From Opitutales bacterium (GTDB taxonomy: Bacteria > Verrucomicrobiota > Verrucomicrobiia > Opitutales > T3Sed10-336), in contig SLOW01000265.1 of the NCBI GenBank assembly GCA_007132315.1, positions 1 through 9,934 on the forward strand: 9,934 bases of DNA. Direction: 5' to 3'. The position numbers and the translations under genes were made by a program. Position 1 is the stretch's first letter, and each line of letters opens with the position of its first letter. The notes under the pieces were generated by a model, which saw nothing but the letters and a program-made list of their open reading frames with translations, had not been told where the DNA came from and ran no database searches. Positions 5,637 to 9,934 of the stretch are shown in pieces.

Positions 5637-7037
5637 ATGAAAACCAGATATTCTTATTCATTCTGTTCCTTTTACTCGTTTCTTGTGCTTCTCGGCGCCG
5701 CGGGCGTCCAAGCCGAACCGGCTGAAGGTGCGCCCGATTCCGTTGAAACCGGCGACGCACGGTCCCCGGCAACCGGGATGTCCAACCTGGATACGGCCCC
5801 TGCGCCCCCTGCGTTCCGACCGCAACCGGCGCCCGGATTCGCTCCCACGTCACCGAGACGCGACTTCATCAACATCAGCGCCATCGGAACCTTCGCCGTG
5901 GGCGGGTCCACGGAAAAGGACCTCGGCACCATGCAGCCCGGGGGGCACGACCCGGGCAGGCGCGGGTTCAATCTTCAGGGACTGGAACTCGACGTGCGGG
6001 GAAACGTGGACCCCTACTTTCGGGCACAGGCCAATCTCGTATTCGATTTCACCGACGAGGTACACGCCGATGCGGTTGAAATCGAAGAAGCCTTCGTGGA
6101 GACCCTGGCTCTTCCGGCCAACCTGCAGGTCCGCGCCGGCCAGTTTTTCACGGAATTCGGCCGGTTCAACACGAAGCACCTTCATTTCTGGGATTTCGTG
6201 GACCAGCCGCTGGTGATCAACCGCATGTTCGGTCCGGACGGGATGCGCAACCCGGGCGCCCGGGTTTCCGTGCTCCTCGACACTCCGTTTTATTCGGAGC
6301 TTTTCCTGACGGCGCAACAAAGCACGGGGGAACACGCCTACAGCTTTCGAAACGACGAAGGCTTCATGGACAGCCACGTGCTCTTCCGTCCGGCACGGGT
6401 GGACACCGAGCGTGGCGAAGAGATCCGGGGGCTCGACGATTTGCTCTACACCGCGCGCTATATCTCCTCCTGGGACCTGACCGAAACCCAGACCGTCCTT
6501 GCGGGGACCTCGGCGTCGTTCGGTCCAAACGCGAGTACACAAGATACCAACGTACCACGCGACGCGGACCCGGCGGACCAGGAAACCATCACCGGCTCCT
6601 CGGCCGGCCGCACGGAAATCTACGGGGTGGATTTTTACTGGAAGTGGCTGCCGGTCGATCAGGTGAAGGGGTTTCCGTTCGTATCGCTGCAGACCGAAGG
6701 ATTGCTCCGGCGATTCGAAATGCGGGATCCGACGGAAACCTTCGAGGATTACGGTGTGTACGTTGAAACCCTGTACGGGTTCACGCCGGGGTGGGTGGCC
6801 GGTCTCCGCTACGACGGGGTGCGCGGCGACATGCGGAAGGCGGTGGACCGCGACAGCCAGAGTCTTGCGCTGACCAACCGGACGCGGATTTCGCCGAATC
6901 TCACGTATTACCCATCCGAGTTCTCGAAGCTGCGGTTGCAGTACAACTATGACGACCGCAGCGGCTTCGGCAAGGACCACTCGGTCTGGCTGCAGTGGGA
7001 ATTCTCCCTGGGGCCGCACGGCGCGCACCCGTATTGA
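5637..7037 (+). CDS. Outer-membrane beta-barrel porin/receptor of the zinc locus
   Basis: A 466-residue protein with a signal peptide (MKTRYSYS, then FLVLLGAAGVQA; cleavage likely after A26), a Pro/Ala-rich linker to about residue 75, and then a repetitive beta-strand region starting RDFINISAIGTFAVGG. Segments such as GLELDVRGNVDPYFRAQANL, IEEAFVETLALPANLQVRAG and FTEFGRFNTKHLHFWDFVDQ are typical of proteins labelled zinc-regulated outer-membrane receptor or phosphate-selective porin-like. There is no TonB plug domain, so a porin-like channel is more likely than a true TonB receptor. The C terminus ends in an aromatic residue (LQWEFSLGPHGAHPY). It is followed by znuA 131 bases on, which suggests it passes zinc or a zinc chelate across the outer membrane. 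The substrate is inferred from context. Confidence 0.8.
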   Translation: MKTRYSYSFCSFYSFLVLLGAAGVQAEPAEGAPDSVETGDARSPATGMSNLDTAPAPPAFRPQPAPGFAPTSPRRDFINISAIGTFAVGGSTEKDLGTMQPGGHDPGRRGFNLQGLELDVRGNVDPYFRAQANLVFDFTDEVHADAVEIEEAFVETLALPANLQVRAGQFFTEFGRFNTKHLHFWDFVDQPLVINRMFGPDGMRNPGARVSVLLDTPFYSELFLTAQQSTGEHAYSFRNDEGFMDSHVLFRPARVDTERGEEIRGLDDLLYTARYISSWDLTETQTVLAGTSASFGPNASTQDTNVPRDADPADQETITGSSAGRTEIYGVDFYWKWLPVDQVKGFPFVSLQTEGLLRRFEMRDPTETFEDYGVYVETLYGFTPGWVAGLRYDGVRGDMRKAVDRDSQSLALTNRTRISPNLTYYPSEFSKLRLQYNYDDRSGFGKDHSVWLQWEFSLGPHGAHPY

Positions 7038-7071
7038 CAGCAAGGAGCCGGAGCGCTTTTGGATCGGAATT

Positions 7072-7099
7072 TCGCGGCGTGAATCCGCTCCTACAGGAA
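7072..7099 (+). repeat. REP-like repeat, copy 1
   Basis: Begins TCGCGGCGTGAATCCGC and ends TCCTACAGGAA. CGCGGnnTnAAnCCGCT makes a short hairpin followed by the CTCC(T/C)ACA tail common in extragenic palindromes. It pairs in direct orientation with the copy at 7130-7159. Confidence 0.65.
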
Positions 7100-7129
7100 G
7101 AAACGAGCAAATGATCACTGACCGAATAA

Positions 7130-7159
7130 TCGCGGCATAAAGCCGCTCCCACACAGGAA
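7130..7159 (+). repeat. REP-like repeat, copy 2, overlapping the znuA ribosome binding site
   Basis: Begins TCGCGGCATAAAGCCGC and ends TCCCACACAGGAA, with the stem GCGGC/GCCGC around ATAAA. It differs from copy 1 by a few bases and an extra CA. Its terminal AGGA lies 10 bases before the znuA ATG and is the only plausible Shine-Dalgarno there. Repeats of this type are normally moved by RAYT transposases, and relics of these lie 2 kb and more upstream. Confidence 0.65.
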
Positions 7160-7168
7160 CTTGTTCTT

Positions 7169-8089
7169 ATGCACAAAGCAGTACACATCACCATTTTGAT
7201 CGGGTTGGGCGCTCTGCTCTCCCATCCTGCAGCCGCGGAGCTTCGTGTGGTCGCCACCACGCCCGACCTCGGATCGATCGCCGAGGAGATCGGCGGGGAT
7301 CGCGTCTCGGTCGTCAGCATCGCCCGGGGGACTGAGGACACCCATTTCGTCGATGCAAGGCCCAGCCACATTCGCCACTTGAACCGGGCCGACGTCCTGA
7401 TTGAAGGCGGCGCGGAACTGGAAATCGGGTGGCTTCCGCCCCTGGTGCAAAACGCGCGCAACCGCGAAATCCTGCGCGGCAACCGCGGACACATCGACGC
7501 CTCCCGGGGAATCCGGATGCTGGACGTCCCCGAAGGACCGGTGGACAGGCGCATGGGCGACGTTCACATTTCGGGAAACCCGCACTATCTGCTCGACCCG
7601 GAAAACGGCCTGATCGTGGCCGAAACGATCGCCGCCCGTTTCTCCGACCTCGACGGTGCCCATGCCGAAACCTACGAGGCCAATCTCGAGCGCTTTCGCG
7701 GGCGAATCGAAGAAAAGACGGACGAGTGGCGGGAAGCCCTGGAGCCGTTTTCGGGCACGCAGGTGGTCACCTACCACGCCACCTTCAACTACTTCGCCGA
7801 GCGCTTCGGCTTCGAGATCGCCGACACCATCGAACCGCTGCCGGGCATCGAGCCGAGTCCCCGCCACATCAATCGACTCATTTCACGCATGCGGGACCGG
7901 GAGATCGCGATGATCTGGAAGGAACCCTTCCGCCCCCGGCGCACCGCGGAACGGGTCGCCGAAGGAAGCGGCGTTCCCCTCGTGGTGCTTCCCGACAAGC
8001 CGGGCGCCGCCGGCGATGCCGGCGACTACATCGCGGTGTTCGACGTGATCGTCGCCAGGATCGTCGAAATCATGCGAGAGGGCGAATGA
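7169..8089 (+). CDS. znuA: Zinc ABC transporter, periplasmic substrate-binding protein
   Basis: A 306-residue cluster A-I metal-binding protein (ZnuA/TroA/PsaA family). The signal peptide covers residues 1-23 (LLSHPAAA then ELRVVATTPDLGSIAEEIGG). The expected ligands are all visible: H59 in EDTHFVDARPSHIRHL, H139 in GNPHYLLDPENG, H203 in VTYHATFNYFAERFGF, and acidic D276 in VLPDKPG. EPLPGIEPSPRHI is the usual helix-start motif of the C-terminal lobe. The His-rich loop of enterobacterial ZnuA is absent, so zinc against manganese cannot be settled from sequence alone. Zinc is favoured by the neighbouring porin. The start is at ATG 7169, with AGGA 10 bases upstream inside a REP copy. Its stop overlaps the znuC start by ATGA, indicating translational coupling. 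Confidence 0.9.
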   Translation: MHKAVHITILIGLGALLSHPAAAELRVVATTPDLGSIAEEIGGDRVSVVSIARGTEDTHFVDARPSHIRHLNRADVLIEGGAELEIGWLPPLVQNARNREILRGNRGHIDASRGIRMLDVPEGPVDRRMGDVHISGNPHYLLDPENGLIVAETIAARFSDLDGAHAETYEANLERFRGRIEEKTDEWREALEPFSGTQVVTYHATFNYFAERFGFEIADTIEPLPGIEPSPRHINRLISRMRDREIAMIWKEPFRPRRTAERVAEGSGVPLVVLPDKPGAAGDAGDYIAVFDVIVARIVEIMREGE

Positions 8090-8640
8090 AGGACGAAAGG
8101 CCCATCCTCTTGCACATCAAGGATGCGGTCATCGGGTACCCGGAGAAGCCGGTTCTCCGGGGAATTTCCCTGGTGCTCCGCAAGGGGGATTTTTTCCCCC
8201 TTGCCGGCGTCAACGGTTCGGGAAAATCCACCTTGCTCAAAACGGTGGTCGGCATACTCAAACCCCTGGAGGGTCGGGTCGAACTCGGGAAAAACGGCGC
8301 ATCTCCGCCGCGGATCGGTTACATTCCCCAATCGGAAAAACTCGATCCCATTTTCCCGCTCTCGACTCTCGACGTCGTGCAAATGGGCGCCTACGGCCTG
8401 CTGCGACCCGGCCGGCGGATGGGCCGGGAATACCGGGACCTCGCACGGGAGTGCCTGAGGAAGACCGAATCGGAAGACCTGGCCGACACTTCGTTCGCGG
8501 TCCTTTCCGGAGGTCAGAAGCAGCGCGTGTTGCTGGCGCGTGCCCTGGCGCCCCGGCCGGAACTGCTCATCCTGGACGAACCCACCTCGGGGATCGACGT
8601 CTCGGGGGAGCGCCGGTTCATCGAACTCATCCGCCATTGA
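8086..8640 (+). CDS. znuC: Zinc ABC transporter ATP-binding protein, truncated at the C terminus
   Basis: A 184-residue ABC ATPase starting inside the znuA stop (ATGA overlap). Present are Walker A GVNGSGKST (41-49), Q-loop PQSEK (81-85, with LDPIFPLSTLDVVQMGAYG behind it, typical of the Mn/Zn branch), signature LSGGQKQR (140-147), Walker B LLILDEP (160-166) and D-loop SGID (168-171). The family has about 240-260 residues. The TGA at 8638-8640 comes right after FIELIRH, before the H-loop histidine, so the protein should be non-functional as read. The next bases, in the plus-two frame, could encode IDTGGDAV, which fits the expected continuation, so a small indel at about 8637 followed by a true break near 8665 is likely. 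No znuB follows. Confidence 0.85.
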   Translation: MKDERPILLHIKDAVIGYPEKPVLRGISLVLRKGDFFPLAGVNGSGKSTLLKTVVGILKPLEGRVELGKNGASPPRIGYIPQSEKLDPIFPLSTLDVVQMGAYGLLRPGRRMGREYRDLARECLRKTESEDLADTSFAVLSGGQKQRVLLARALAPRPELLILDEPTSGIDVSGERRFIELIRH

Positions 8641-8793
8641 CACCGGTGGGGATGCCGTTGGGCGACGCGAGGCCAAGGGATGTGACCATGACCGCCGTAC
8701 CTCAGTCGTGCGTTCGATAGCCTTACCTCGTTAGGCACCTGTGCTCATCCCGCAATGGGAGTGCGCAACGCCTCGACGTCAATGGGAGGACTC
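8641..8793 (+). other. Junction region between the zinc locus and an unrelated gene
   Basis: After about 25 bases that could still be znuC in a shifted frame, homology to the ABC protein is lost. No gene is recognised up to the start of the next frame. The codon and base pattern changes here from GGC/CCG-rich to TCG/GTC/GAC-rich. This may be a deletion, insertion or assembly join. Confidence 0.4.
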
Positions 8794-9934
8794 ATGCCTC
8801 GTTCCGATTTGCCTCGCCGCGTGCGCATGCCTGAACGTGCATCTGAGTTGCAGCATCGCGCCTCGGATCGTCGATCGTTGCGCATCGCTGTCGACGCCGT
8901 GGCCGTGCTCGCGCTCCTCGTCGTCTGCGGCGCCTTCGCACAGTCACAACTGGGCGACGTCAGGGTGTATCTGGCGCCCGTGTCGGAAGAGGAACGGGCG
9001 ATCCAGGTCATCCCGGGCAGCGCCATCGACGTCAGCGCCGCGCGGGACGGTCGGGTTCGCATCGTTGCCGAGTCACTCGAGCCAGACTTCGGTAGCGTGC
9101 GCGTAGAGGTGGATGGCACGACCTCGGCGATCGTCGACACACGGCTCGTGCCTGCTGAACCAGCGGTACGGACGGTCGAGGTCGTCTTGGCCGACGGCGC
9201 CGACGACGCGGAGGAGTTCATCGACGCCTCGTTGCGAGATGCCGAGCGCTGGCCGGCGGGGTTCACCTTCGTCGAGAGCAGCAGCCTCGAGTTCGCCTTC
9301 GATCCGACGCACGGTCACCAAGTGGTCGCGGTCCGGTTCGCCGGCGTCTCGGTTCCCCCAGGTGCACACGTCCGCTCAGCCGAGATCCTGTTCACGGCAC
9401 GCGGTGACTCGACGGGCTCGCTGGCGGTCGTCGTGTGGGGTGAGCGCGCTAGTGCCGCTCGTTCCTTCGTCCAGGACGAACCAGAGACGGGAACTCGAGC
9501 GCTCTCATCGCGCCCACGCACCCACGAGACCATCGTGTGGCACATCGAAGAGCCATGGTCCGATGGACGCGAGTACGCGACGGTCGACGTCGCCGCCATC
9601 GTGCAAGAGATCGTGGATCTCGACGGATGGGAAGCCGGCGGACCCATGGCGTTCTTCTTCGATGGTGTCGATGAGGGCGCACCGTTCCGACGCGCCCTGT
9701 CGTTCGAGGGCAGCTCGGACGAGAGCGAGCGGCCCCGCCTGACCGTGACGTTCGAAGGCGTCGCCGAAGACGTGGTCCAGCGTGCTACGGCCGAACTCAT
9801 GCTCGGGGCGGGCGCACGCGTCATCACCGTGACCCCATACGCCGAACGCAGTGCCGCTGGGCAACCAGGTACACCCATCACCTTCACGCTGGAGCACGGC
9901 CGCACAGCTGAGCCCGTCGAACGAGAGCCGGCCG
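8794..9934 (+). CDS. Exported protein with DNRLRE-like beta-sandwich domain, 3' end beyond the window
   Basis: Frame 1 is open from after a TGA at 8689-8691 to the window edge with no stop, giving at least 380 codons from ATG 8794. GGGAGGA lies just before this ATG (about 4 bases); ATGs at 8755 and 8782 are in frame but lack a ribosome binding site. A long Arg-rich N region (PRRVRMPERASELQHRASDR) precedes a hydrophobic segment (about 31-50, AVAVLALLVVCGAFA), so the protein is exported or anchored. Then LADGADDAEE, SSLEFAFDPTHGHQVVAVRF, VPPGAHVRSAEILFTARGD, TIVWHIEEPWSDG, VAAIVQEIVDLDGW and ERPRLTVTFEG follow, the strand order of the DNRLRE/lectin-like domain of secreted proteins (about residues 130-322). 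A further Ig-like region seems to begin at VITVTPYAERSAAGQPGTPI. Function is unknown; a surface or carbohydrate role is only suggested by the fold. Confidence 0.75.
   Translation, partial: MPRSDLPRRVRMPERASELQHRASDRRSLRIAVDAVAVLALLVVCGAFAQSQLGDVRVYLAPVSEEERAIQVIPGSAIDVSAARDGRVRIVAESLEPDFGSVRVEVDGTTSAIVDTRLVPAEPAVRTVEVVLADGADDAEEFIDASLRDAERWPAGFTFVESSSLEFAFDPTHGHQVVAVRFAGVSVPPGAHVRSAEILFTARGDSTGSLAVVVWGERASAARSFVQDEPETGTRALSSRPRTHETIVWHIEEPWSDGREYATVDVAAIVQEIVDLDGWEAGGPMAFFFDGVDEGAPFRRALSFEGSSDESERPRLTVTFEGVAEDVVQRATAELMLGAGARVITVTPYAERSAAGQPGTPITFTLEHGRTAEPVEREPA

Noticed and set aside
5850..7154. 434-codon open frame on the minus strand
   Set aside because: It is antisense to the outer-membrane barrel gene, whose signal peptide and strand pattern mark the true frame. 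The translation has no recognisable motif.
7115..7867. 250-codon minus-strand frame over znuA
   Set aside because: It is a mirror of the clearly recognisable ZnuA frame, with no start context or family resemblance.
1..9934. CRISPR array, tRNA, rRNA, phage or defence island
   Set aside because: I saw no regularly spaced direct repeats, tRNA-like cloverleaf, rRNA-like segment, or phage or defence protein motifs in reading both strands.

Overview
The window reads as bacterial DNA, mostly high GC. A Verrucomicrobiota-like source (Opitutales type) fits the main part: two REP-associated tyrosine transposase (RAYT) relics, a REP-like repeat pair, an ASKHA/RACo-type corrinoid activator and a zinc-linked porin are all familiar there. 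This assignment is inferred from protein style, not from a search. The last 1.2 kb has different codon use and a different protein style, and may come from another source.

Left part (1-2940). The 3' end of an ASKHA-domain corrinoid activator gene is followed by a strikingly condensed mosaic, all on the plus strand: the front of an aldose 1-epimerase, the back of a MocD-like di-iron desaturase, the first third of a MocE-like Rieske ferredoxin, the FAD/NAD part of an NqrF-like reductase, the back of a sugar-phosphate isomerase/epimerase-like protein, and the tail of a RAYT transposase. The first four pieces lie in one open frame of 558 codons (400-2076). Several joins fall where both partners look alike. 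Three apparent one-base losses, at about 2030, 2551 and 2763, break the frames. The uncollapsed ancestor would be a sugar-catabolic cluster carrying a NADH reductase, Rieske ferredoxin and di-iron oxygenase chain. As it stands, no piece is functional.

Middle part (2940-5010, minus strand). An intact periplasmic glycerophosphodiester phosphodiesterase gene (glpQ) is followed by a possible 47-codon small ORF. Upstream of glpQ is a RAYT pseudogene with an in-frame stop, a large internal loss and a 22-nt surplus near its start. It lies between 16-bp perfect inverted repeats (4259-4274 and 4991-5006) that delimit an apparent 748-bp element.

Right part (5090-8640, plus strand). This is a zinc uptake locus. 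A GTAACG-N11-CGTTAC inverted repeat precedes a small TTG-start membrane protein with an HX3C-X7-HXC motif, a 466-aa outer-membrane barrel protein, a REP-like pair, ZnuA and a truncated ZnuC. ZnuA and ZnuC overlap by ATGA. No ZnuB permease is present, because the sequence changes character right after the ZnuC truncation.

End (8690-9934). An open-ended reading frame of at least 380 codons runs off the window edge. It encodes an exported protein with a DNRLRE-like beta-sandwich domain.

I see no CRISPR array, tRNA, rRNA or convincing phage or defence system. The most notable features are the deletion mosaic, the IR-flanked RAYT element, and the candidate zinc operon with its small Cys/His protein and operator-like palindrome.
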